This document shows, in pieces, positions 1 through 5,650 of a DNA stretch of 12,311 bases. Positions within the stretch are counted from its first letter, which is position 1; every line of letters begins with the position of its first letter. The stretch is from Flavobacteriaceae bacterium. GTDB taxonomy: Bacteria > Bacteroidota > Bacteroidia > Flavobacteriales > Flavobacteriaceae. The notes beneath the pieces are model-generated. The model worked only from the letters and a program-made list of their open reading frames with translations. It did not search any database and was not told the origin of the DNA. The stretch covers positions 1 through 12,311 of the forward strand of contig PAUJ01000041.1 of assembly GCA_002713705.1 (NCBI GenBank). Direction: 5' to 3'. The position numbers were made by a program, and so were the translations under genes.

Positions 1-456
1 AATCTCAGGGTCTTGGTAAATCCTAAGAATAAACTCCTTAGCATGGATGAGACCAATATCCATATAAATAGCACCAATGAGGGCTTCAAAAACATCCTCC
101 AGAATTTTTGGGTTGTTATTCCATTGGTTACGCATACCCTTTTCATCCATGATAACCAATCCATTCAAATTCAGTTTATCTGCAATTTTAGCTAGGGTTT
201 CGCCACGAACAAGCTTTGTACGAGCTTTGGTGAGGAACCCTTCTTGTCGACTTTCATAACGATCAAAAAGAAACTTAGTGATGACAAACCCGAGTACGGA
301 ATCACCAATAAATTCAAGTGTTTCAAAAGATTCAGTAAACTGTTCATATTCTTTGAGTGCGGATTTATGTGTAAATGCCTTTTGGTACAAATCAAGATTT
401 TTGATCTTTGTACCAACAAGTTCTTCAATTCGTGTCTTATCAACGAAGACAACCAT
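1..456 (-). CDS. Ribonuclease III, catalytic domain (3' end beyond the window)
   Basis: RNase III cleaves double-stranded RNA using two metal ions. The 152 residues visible make up the whole nuclease domain. The signature E-T-L-E-F-I-G-D-S-V-L lies at residues 45-55. All acidic residues that align with the Escherichia coli active site are present: Glu45, Glu48, Asp52, Glu72, Asp121 and Glu124 (within I-L-E-D-V-F-E-A-L-I-G at 118-128). The reading frame is still open at position 1, so the usual C-terminal double-stranded RNA-binding domain, if present, lies outside the window. The start at 456 gives an N-terminus of the right length before the T-H-K-S motif at 29-32. It is the last visible gene of the leftward block, 27 bases after the SWIB gene. 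Its viral role (processing viral RNA or countering host RNA silencing) is inference. Confidence 0.93.
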   Translation of the reverse strand, partial: MVVFVDKTRIEELVGTKIKNLDLYQKAFTHKSALKEYEQFTESFETLEFIGDSVLGFVITKFLFDRYESRQEGFLTKARTKLVRGETLAKIADKLNLNGLVIMDEKGMRNQWNNNPKILEDVFEALIGAIYMDIGLIHAKEFILRIYQDPEI

Positions 457-483
457 GTTTTATTATGTTTATGTTTTTATTTT

Positions 484-888
484 TTAAGCCTTTTCCTTCT
501 TAATGTAGTGAGGAGAAAGGTACTTCTGGAGGTTAAGGTAAGTAACAACAACGTCGGCGGGAGGAGCAAGAAGGTCCCGAAGCTTATCGTCGAGAATAAT
601 CTGGCGGCCGTTCTCGGGGTGCTTAAGACCCTTCTCAGTGATGTACTTGTTAACGAACTTGGTAACCTCTGAGCGGGAGATGAGATCTCCGTCGGGAAGG
701 GCGAGAAACTCGCGCAACTTAGGTGTGATTTCCTGCTTTCGGTTGAATCCGTTGTTCTCGGCACGCTTCTTAGCCTTCTCACCATCGGGATCCTCTTGGG
801 TATTCTTAATCTTACGAATGAGCTTAGTCAAATTCTTGACATCGTTGCGGAGAGCGGCAAGTTCGGTTTGAATGGTTTCAAGAGACAT
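484..888 (-). CDS. SWIB/MDM2-domain protein
   Basis: This 134-residue protein has a short N-terminal helix with coiled-coil character (about residues 3-28), a charged linker, and a SWIB domain at about residues 48-130. The domain shows the family pattern: a start like F-N-R-K-Q-E-I-T-P-K-L, the helix S-R-S-E-V-T-K-F-V-N-K-Y-I, and the L-D-D-K-L-R-D-L-L segment. SWIB domains occur in SWI/SNF chromatin-remodelling subunits and also in algal giant viruses and chlamydiae. In a virus it may act on viral or host chromatin or transcription, which is inference. The gene lies 5 bases downstream of the cysteine-rich membrane protein gene on the same strand. Its codons are visibly richer in G and C than those of the RNase III gene next to it, which may mean strong expression. 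Confidence 0.9.
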   Translation of the reverse strand: MSLETIQTELAALRNDVKNLTKLIRKIKNTQEDPDGEKAKKRAENNGFNRKQEITPKLREFLALPDGDLISRSEVTKFVNKYITEKGLKHPENGRQIILDDKLRDLLAPPADVVVTYLNLQKYLSPHYIKKEKA

Positions 889-893
889 TATAT

Positions 894-1184
894 CTATCTT
901 ACTCGTCTAACCTTTAAGTCTATGTAAAGGAGACCAAGAAGAACCACGATTAATGCAATTATAAAAACGGATACATCAACACGATCTAGTTTTTCAACCA
1001 CACCCTTCCCCTCTGGGTGTTTTATGATTCGAAATGGCACCCTAGTACCATCATCAGGACATCCACCAAAACAACAATCCTCCTGACACGGAATAACATG
1101 CGGTCCTCGTCGCTTACCACAAAACTGTTTGGTTTCACCTTCGTATGCAAAGCATCTACATTCATCGATGATTCTGCAGACCAT
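894..1184 (-). CDS. Small cysteine-rich protein with C-terminal membrane anchor
   Basis: The family is not recognised. The 96-residue protein has eight cysteines in its first 42 residues (3, 9, 11, 22, 33, 37, 38, 42), then a polar stretch, then one hydrophobic segment at about 72-88 followed by a basic tail (K-V-R-R-V-R). There is no N-terminal signal peptide. This fits a tail-anchored or type III membrane protein whose N-terminal domain is held by disulfides or binds metal. Small anchored proteins with paired cysteines are common in giant-virus virions, where cytosolic disulfides are made by a viral thiol oxidase, but that role is inference here. It is the first gene of the leftward block and shares a 22-base promoter region with the divergent poly(A) polymerase-like gene. 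Confidence 0.75.
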   Translation of the reverse strand: MVCRIIDECRCFAYEGETKQFCGKRRGPHVIPCQEDCCFGGCPDDGTRVPFRIIKHPEGKGVVEKLDRVDVSVFIIALIVVLLGLLYIDLKVRRVR

Positions 1185-1206
1185 ATTATTATATCACGAT
1201 ATATTA
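1185..1206. promoter_or_regulatory. Divergent promoter region between the two gene blocks
   Basis: Only 22 bases separate the start codons of the leftward cysteine-rich gene (1184) and the rightward poly(A) polymerase-like gene (1207), so both must be driven from here or from inside the neighbouring genes. The region is almost all A and T apart from a central ATATC-AC-GATAT inverted repeat at 1191-1202. TATATTAA at 1200-1207 is the reverse complement of TTAATATA, which precedes several other genes in the window. A promoter is inferred from position and composition; no transcription start is shown. Confidence 0.55.
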
Positions 1207-2616
1207 ATGGACGAACATATTTACCCGAAAACTACTATCGATAAATTCTTAAATGAAAATTTACTTTTCAAAGATGCCAAAATGAAAAAGTATTATGACC
1301 GAAATCTCCAGAGAGATCTCGGTAAATTTAGAAGTCGTGCGCACACTACACATCGTAAGAAAGATTTCGAAAAAATCATGTATGTTCTGGTCACGGATTG
1401 TGTACGGGATATAATCATAGAAACTGTGGGAGAGGTTTCCGAACACATGAAAAATATGGGTGACGTCATTGTTAGTGGAGGTGAAGCATTCAATTTATAC
1501 GTTGATTATAATCAACGTATAGTTACTAGTGATATAGACGCAAAATTTGTTCCTCGCATGTCAGTTAATCCGCAATATTTTGGTAAACTTCAAGCTACGA
1601 AGCTTATATTATGGGACAAATTAGGAGAGATAGCCAAACGCCTTGGTCCTCGGATCAAGAAAAGGTTGATTTCCATGCGAAAGAAACACCCTAAAATATT
1701 TAAGTTTTTGGGTATCAGCTTCAAACAGGCATCACCCGTTGTCACACGTCGTTACACTCTCATTAAGAAGAAAAAGATGGGTTCTACGAATAAACCCAAT
1801 AAGGGGGACGTCTTCATAGATGTAGAATTATTCGCTCTCGACATGAATATTCGTTACTTTTCACCCGACTCTGGTAAAATAGAGGATTTCAATATAGGTG
1901 GTATTCTCGATATCCCGTTCATGCGTCCAAAAGAATTTGGTTACGAAGTTGTTTTGTCGAGGCGTAAGGGTATAACGTATCGTAACCTCGATAGTGGTAA
2001 ATTAAAGACGAATAACAAGGTATACATTGCGAGTAAAGAATTTTTAATAGAAGATATTTACCTCATGCAAAAACTGAAACTTAGACCAGAAAAAAAAGAA
2101 AAGGACCGTCAAAGACTCATTAAACTAGCTCGATTATTTGATAAAAGAATAAAGGGAACCGATTCGATGGAAGATGTTTTTAAAAAGGTGCGTTCTAAGA
2201 TTGTTCGTAAAGGACCTGCAGCTACTAAAAAGAACGCGCGTGTATCCATGAATCAGGCCAAACGTGTCGATCCTAGCAAATACAAAAACTATACCACGAA
2301 ACCATCAGATGAGAGATTATCGAAACAGATGGTTTTTGGTTTCAAATCCGCCGTTAAGAATACAAAGGTAAATGGATATGAAAAATCGAGTGGTAATAAA
2401 CAATTCAATGTTAATACTTTAAAATGGAAGAATGTCACTAATAACTCGTACGTAAAGAATGAGTATAACTTCAGGCCTAAGAATTCCAAGAACTTACCCA
2501 AGAATTTCAACATTTCAAATACGTTATATGGTTATAAACCCAGGAGAAATATGTGGGTTGAAAAGAACGTGCTTAATAAGTCCGCCGCCATCCCGTTTGT
2601 TGGTTTAAAGAAATAA
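1207..2616 (+). CDS. Poly(A) polymerase catalytic subunit-like nucleotidyltransferase
   Basis: This 469-residue protein has the nucleotidyltransferase core of poxvirus-type poly(A) polymerases. Gly91-Gly92 follow a hydrophobic strand, Asp109 and Asp111 sit in T-S-D-I-D-A-K-F, and a third acidic strand, V-F-I-D-V-E-L at about 202-208, supplies Asp205. Such enzymes add poly(A) tails to viral mRNA. The gap between the second and third acidic residues (about 94) is longer than I recall for vaccinia, and holds a Lys-rich insert. The last ~115 residues are basic, rich in Asn and Lys, and probably disordered. The start at 1207 is preferred over an in-frame ATG at 1129, which would overlap the divergent gene and add an unlikely N-terminus. 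It opens the rightward block. The family is fairly sure; activity is inferred from the conserved residues. Confidence 0.78.
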   Translation: MDEHIYPKTTIDKFLNENLLFKDAKMKKYYDRNLQRDLGKFRSRAHTTHRKKDFEKIMYVLVTDCVRDIIIETVGEVSEHMKNMGDVIVSGGEAFNLYVDYNQRIVTSDIDAKFVPRMSVNPQYFGKLQATKLILWDKLGEIAKRLGPRIKKRLISMRKKHPKIFKFLGISFKQASPVVTRRYTLIKKKKMGSTNKPNKGDVFIDVELFALDMNIRYFSPDSGKIEDFNIGGILDIPFMRPKEFGYEVVLSRRKGITYRNLDSGKLKTNNKVYIASKEFLIEDIYLMQKLKLRPEKKEKDRQRLIKLARLFDKRIKGTDSMEDVFKKVRSKIVRKGPAATKKNARVSMNQAKRVDPSKYKNYTTKPSDERLSKQMVFGFKSAVKNTKVNGYEKSSGNKQFNVNTLKWKNVTNNSYVKNEYNFRPKNSKNLPKNFNISNTLYGYKPRRNMWVEKNVLNKSAAIPFVGLKK

Positions 2617-2634
2617 GACGCAACAAATACATAA

Positions 2635-3156
2635 ATGATTTACAACGCCCCAGCAAAGGGTGAGGATGGTCTCTATTTCGTGAAGACTCTTAACGATTCT
2701 AAGCGTAAGTGTCTTATTCAACTCAATAATGTCAAGGTAGCTGATGTGTCAGGAGAAGTTGTATTTGAACTCGACTCTGACGCCAATCTCAAAAAGATTG
2801 AGGATACTGATGCAGCCAATCTTATGGCAGCTAATGAGAATTGTGAGATGTGGTTTGGAAAGAAGCTTTCTGAGAATGTCATCAAGGGTGCATACACCCC
2901 TAGTGTAGCCAATGGTCAATTCACAGGGGACCGCATCGAGGCCACTAAGGTATTTAATGCACAGCAGGAGATGGTCGATTTTGAGATGGTACAACCTGGT
3001 AAGGGTTGTAATGTCATCCTCGAATTTGCTGGTCTTTGGTTCGCCAAGAAGGCTTTCGGCTCTTCTTGGAACATTGTCCAGGTCAAAATCCATGCGGACC
3101 CAATTTTGGATGTATACCCAGAAGGGTACGCATTTGTCGATGACGATGACCAGTAA
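2635..3156 (+). CDS. Conserved algal-virus protein, possible ssDNA-binding protein
   Basis: This 173-residue protein looks mostly beta-stranded. Notable features are I-Q-L-N-N-V-K-V at about 28-35, W-F-G-K at 73-76, a following A-Y near 86-87, G-L-W-F at 133-136, F-G-S-S-W at 141-145, and a strongly acidic C-terminus ending D-D-D-D-Q. From memory, this pattern recurs in phycodnaviruses. An OB-fold-like strand content with an acidic tail is typical of the phage T7 gp2.5 type of single-stranded DNA-binding protein, a type reported in large DNA viruses, so that role is a reasonable guess. No catalytic motif or membrane segment is visible. It starts 18 bases after the poly(A) polymerase-like gene. 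The gene is real with high confidence; the function is uncertain. Confidence 0.8.
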   Translation: MIYNAPAKGEDGLYFVKTLNDSKRKCLIQLNNVKVADVSGEVVFELDSDANLKKIEDTDAANLMAANENCEMWFGKKLSENVIKGAYTPSVANGQFTGDRIEATKVFNAQQEMVDFEMVQPGKGCNVILEFAGLWFAKKAFGSSWNIVQVKIHADPILDVYPEGYAFVDDDDQ

Positions 3157-3183
3157 AAATAATTTGTTAATATACTATAAAAG

Positions 3184-3648
3184 ATGTTCGGTTTAAAAAA
3201 GGGTCGTAACCAAAATATGATTATGCTCCTCGCCGTAGCTGCTCTCATTTTTATTCTATTCCAAATGAACTCAAAATCTGGTTATGCCATCGTTGAGCGC
3301 GAATACTCCGCGTTCGGTGCCGCCCCCGCCGCTGGTCCCACCGCCGGTCCCTCCGCAGCCCCAGCCAATGGCTGTGGTATGGACAAGGGTACTGGTCTCG
3401 CGTCCTCTCTTCTCCCCCGTGAGGTTGCCTCTGCTGAGGATTTTGGTCAGTTCGCCCCAGAGGACATCCTTAAGGGTCAGAACTTCCTCGAGCCCCGTCA
3501 GCAGGTAGGCTTCCCCGAGACTGTCGGTGGTGCCCTCCGTAACGCCAACCAGCAGATTCGCAAGGATCCCCCCAACCCTAAGGATCCCTATGTGTGGAAC
3601 AACTCCACCATCGTTCCCGATCTCATGCAGCGTGGTTTGTGCGCTTAA
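3184..3648 (+). CDS. Membrane-anchored virion-type protein (likely minor structural protein)
   Basis: This 154-residue protein has a short basic N-terminus, one membrane segment at about 11-28, an Ala/Pro/Gly linker at 45-62, and a C-terminal domain from about 64 to the end. The domain carries L-L-P-R-E-V (76-81), a G-G-A-L-R-N-A-N-Q-Q segment near 113-122, and W-N-N-S-T-I (138-143) just before the terminus. From memory, proteins with this ending are widespread in algal giant viruses and are virion components; which one this is cannot be fixed here. The orientation suggests an anchor in the inner membrane with the C-terminal domain facing the capsid. Codons are strongly biased to C at the third position, unlike most neighbours, as expected of an abundant structural protein. 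TTAATATA lies 9 bases before the start. Confidence 0.82.
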   Translation: MFGLKKGRNQNMIMLLAVAALIFILFQMNSKSGYAIVEREYSAFGAAPAAGPTAGPSAAPANGCGMDKGTGLASSLLPREVASAEDFGQFAPEDILKGQNFLEPRQQVGFPETVGGALRNANQQIRKDPPNPKDPYVWNNSTIVPDLMQRGLCA

Positions 3649-3673
3649 AGATTAGATACGTGAATAAATAACA

Positions 3674-4054
3674 ATGAGTGACGTTTCTAACGAACTTTCT
3701 GCGAGCGTTTCTAAGCTCGTAGACCTCACAAAACAACTTTCTGAAGCGAAATCTGATATCAAAGTCTTAAACCAAGAGGAAAAACGTCTCAAGGAGACAG
3801 TTAAGAAGCATATGGTTACCCAGGGTATTGATACCATTAACCTCAGGAAAGGTAAAATTAGTATTCGTAAATCTATACGAAAGGCTGGTATGAATAAGGA
3901 TGCAATTAAGGATGGTCTCATGACTTTCTTCAATGGAGACGAAGTAAAGGTTGAAGGAGCCCTAAATGCCATCAAAGATGGACTTAAAACGAAAGAATCT
4001 ACATCTCTTTCATTAACAGGTATAAAAGATAAGCCCGAGAAAGAAGATAAGTAA
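3674..4054 (+). CDS. Small coiled-coil protein, conserved type, function unknown
   Basis: This 126-residue protein begins with a long amphipathic helix with coiled-coil character (about 6-47). A short hairpin-like strand pair follows (G-I-D-T-I-N-L-R-K-G-K-I-S-I, about 51-64), then a compact helical region ending in K-E-S-T-S-L-S-L-T-G-I and a Lys/Glu tail. There is no signal peptide or membrane segment. I recall similar proteins in prasinoviruses and related algal viruses, without a known function. The coiled coil followed by a strand pair is loosely like phage Gam-type DNA end-binding proteins, but the likeness is too weak for a call. It lies between the membrane-anchored virion-type gene (25-base gap) and the acidic protein gene (5-base gap), so co-transcription is plausible. 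Confidence 0.78.
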   Translation: MSDVSNELSASVSKLVDLTKQLSEAKSDIKVLNQEEKRLKETVKKHMVTQGIDTINLRKGKISIRKSIRKAGMNKDAIKDGLMTFFNGDEVKVEGALNAIKDGLKTKESTSLSLTGIKDKPEKEDK

Positions 4055-4059
4055 TAAAC

Positions 4060-4476
4060 ATGGTTTGGAGCCAATACGTATACGAAGCTGCTACTGGATT
4101 TGATCCCGACGTAAGCGACGACGATGAAAATATCGAAGACACTCCTCCGAGTATTGAAGACTGGGAAATCGAATACTCAGATGAACTATGGCACATGTGG
4201 AACGTTATCAGAACTCTCATGTATGATGCCAAAATCGAACACGCAGGTGAATTTTGTGATTTTGTCGAGTTTTGTTACAAAGAACACGATTCGGAATGTG
4301 AACGAGTCACATGGGAATATCAGGAACAGACGATATGGTACGAGGAACGACTCGGTCATATATGGAAAAATCTCAGGCGCTCAATTAATGAGATTGGTGT
4401 TTATGAAGAAATGATGCGTGGTGCAACATTCAACGATTTTCTTGATTTTACCAAAAATTATATGCGTATATATTAA
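4060..4476 (+). CDS. Acidic Trp/Tyr-rich protein of unknown function
   Basis: The family is not recognised. The 138-residue protein is very acidic, especially over residues 14-38 (runs of Asp and Glu around D-V-S-D-D-D-E-N-I-E-D). It is unusually rich in Trp and Tyr, for example D-E-L-W-H-M-W-N-V near 41-49 and T-W-E-Y-Q-E-Q-T-I-W-Y near 84-94. Helices are likely throughout and no membrane segment is seen. Its start is 5 bases after the stop of the coiled-coil gene, and its TAA stop abuts the ATG of the following membrane protein gene with no base between, so these genes form a tight cluster. An acidic face could bind a basic protein or mimic DNA; this is speculation. Confidence 0.75.
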   Translation: MVWSQYVYEAATGFDPDVSDDDENIEDTPPSIEDWEIEYSDELWHMWNVIRTLMYDAKIEHAGEFCDFVEFCYKEHDSECERVTWEYQEQTIWYEERLGHIWKNLRRSINEIGVYEEMMRGATFNDFLDFTKNYMRIY

Positions 4477-4872
4477 ATGCTTCCTCCCAACCTTACCGCC
4501 CAAAAAGTCGCCATTCCCGCGGCCCTTTTTTTAGCGCTGAGTCCCGGCGTTCTTCTGACCACCGACGGCTCCAAGGTTTCTCTCATGAACCGAAAAACAA
4601 GTCAGATGGCAATTTTCTTCCACGCTCTAGTTTTCTTCATGGTATACAGTCTCATCGCCAAGGCTATGGGTCTCGTTCTCACCAGGAACGATCTCATTGT
4701 GAGCACCGCGCTCTTCCTCGCGCTCAGCCCTGGTCTTCTTCTTACCCTTCCTCCTGGTTCGGGTGGGGTTCTTCGATCTGGTCAGACCAGTCTCAACGCG
4801 GCTCTCATTCATTCGATAGTGTTCGCGGTAGTATTCGCGCTTTTAAGGCGCCAATTTCCTCAGTTCTATTAA
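4477..4872 (+). CDS. Four-helix membrane protein made of two copies of one module
   Basis: This 131-residue protein contains the same two-helix module twice. Each copy has a first helix with F-L-A-L-S-P-G-(V/L)-L-L-T (residues 18-28 and 80-90). A loop ending in T-S (41-42 and 104-105) leads to a second helix with a conserved His and V-F (His49, 52-53; His112, 115-116). The offset between copies is 62-63 residues, and the copies still resemble each other at DNA level. Four membrane segments are expected, at about 12-28, 43-61, 73-90 and 106-123. The S-P-G turn inside or at the end of the helix is distinctive. I recall this module in prasinovirus-type genomes, probably in a virion or host membrane, but no function is known. 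Codons are richer in G and C than those of its neighbours. Confidence 0.8.
   Translation: MLPPNLTAQKVAIPAALFLALSPGVLLTTDGSKVSLMNRKTSQMAIFFHALVFFMVYSLIAKAMGLVLTRNDLIVSTALFLALSPGLLLTLPPGSGGVLRSGQTSLNAALIHSIVFAVVFALLRRQFPQFY
4510..4848 (+). repeat. Internal duplication inside the membrane protein gene
   Basis: Two coding copies of about 153 bases lie at 4510-4662 and 4696-4848. They encode residues 12-62 and 74-124 of the membrane protein. The best-matched part is the first helix of each copy. Divergence is high at the DNA level, so the duplication is old. Confidence 0.7.
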
Positions 4873-4880
4873 ATAGGAAG

Positions 4881-5645
4881 ATGAAGTACCTGGTATTAGG
4901 ACCAGCTTCTATGGGTATATATTCTCTAATAGGTGCTCTAAAGGCTAGAGAGACTGAACTTGCGAATGTCCAGGAAATTTCAGGGTCATCTGCTGGTGCA
5001 ATATTGGGGTTATTCTTAGCGTTGGGGATGTCAGTTGATGAAATTCTCGAAACTTCTCTTTCAACAAATATCCCCAACTTTGTTAAAATACGTATAGGCT
5101 CATTTTTTAACAAATTTGGTTTTGTTGACATGGGACCCATACGTAAAAAAATAGTAGAAATATGTGGTTCAGACCCAACGTTTGCGGATATAGATATGAA
5201 AATCTATGTAGCAGCGTTTTGTATGAATACATCCGAGACTGTATACTTTTCCAAAGATACACATCCAGATATGAAGGTTATAGATGCAGTGTGTATGAGT
5301 ATGGCTGTACCTTTCATATTTGCATGTGGTAAGTATAATAACGAAACGTATGTAGATGGTGGTATGAAGGAGGAATACCCATTAACGCCATTTTTTGATA
5401 AAAAACCCCACGAAATCACATGTATGAAAATTAAAATGAATCGTGTATACCAAGAAGATATACAAACACCGAAGGAATTTGTAGAAACACTCGTTCGATC
5501 GGCGTTATCAAATCGTGTTCAGTACGATACACCTATAGAACTTATCGAAATCAACGTTGGTGATACAAATGTATTTGATTTTAGTATGAGTTATGAAGAA
5601 AAAATTAGATTATTTAATAGAGGTTTTACTTTTTTGTCAGCTTAA
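4881..5645 (+). CDS. Patatin-like phospholipase
   Basis: This 254-residue protein carries the full patatin catalytic dyad. The nucleophile is Ser37 in G-S-S-A-G (35-39), and Asp159 lies in V-D-G-G (158-161). A Gly-rich oxyanion segment is seen near the N-terminus (G-P-A-S-M-G, 7-12), and S-M-A-V-P-F-I-F before the Asp motif is also typical. Such enzymes hydrolyse acyl chains from phospholipids. No signal peptide or membrane segment is present. The length covers one compact patatin domain. In an algal virus it could breach or remodel host membranes during entry, assembly or release, which is inference. It starts 8 bases after the membrane protein gene. Its last codons overlap the 22-base element that precedes the giant repeat gene. 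Confidence 0.9.
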   Translation: MKYLVLGPASMGIYSLIGALKARETELANVQEISGSSAGAILGLFLALGMSVDEILETSLSTNIPNFVKIRIGSFFNKFGFVDMGPIRKKIVEICGSDPTFADIDMKIYVAAFCMNTSETVYFSKDTHPDMKVIDAVCMSMAVPFIFACGKYNNETYVDGGMKEEYPLTPFFDKKPHEITCMKIKMNRVYQEDIQTPKEFVETLVRSALSNRVQYDTPIELIEINVGDTNVFDFSMSYEEKIRLFNRGFTFLSA

Positions 5646-5649
5646 TATA
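5628..5649 (+). promoter_or_regulatory. 22-base element before the giant repeat gene, copy 1
   Basis: The stretch begins ACTTTTTTGTCAG and ends TTAATATA. It matches 10631-10652 at 21 of 22 bases; the only difference is C here against T there, at 5641. It overlaps the last codons and stop of the phospholipase gene and ends one base before the ATG at 5651. A T-run followed by TTAATATA just before a start codon suggests a promoter core, but this is inferred only from repetition and position. Confidence 0.5.
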
Positions 5650-5650
5650 G

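Noticed and set aside
244..672. A 142-codon plus-strand open frame
   Set aside because: It crosses the RNase III and SWIB genes in antisense; both of those have clear domains on the minus strand.
1129..1206. Upstream in-frame start for the poly(A) polymerase-like gene
   Set aside because: It would overlap the divergent cysteine-rich gene by 56 bases and add 26 residues with no family character; the ATG at 1207 directly follows the AT-rich promoter region.
3316..3369. Collagen-like repeat in the virion-type protein
   Set aside because: The Ala/Pro/Gly linker lacks a regular Gly-x-y period; it is a short flexible spacer.
4873..4880. Purine-rich ATAGGAAG as a Shine-Dalgarno site
   Set aside because: The other genes have no such site and the gene content is that of a virus of eukaryotes, so bacterial-type initiation is not expected.
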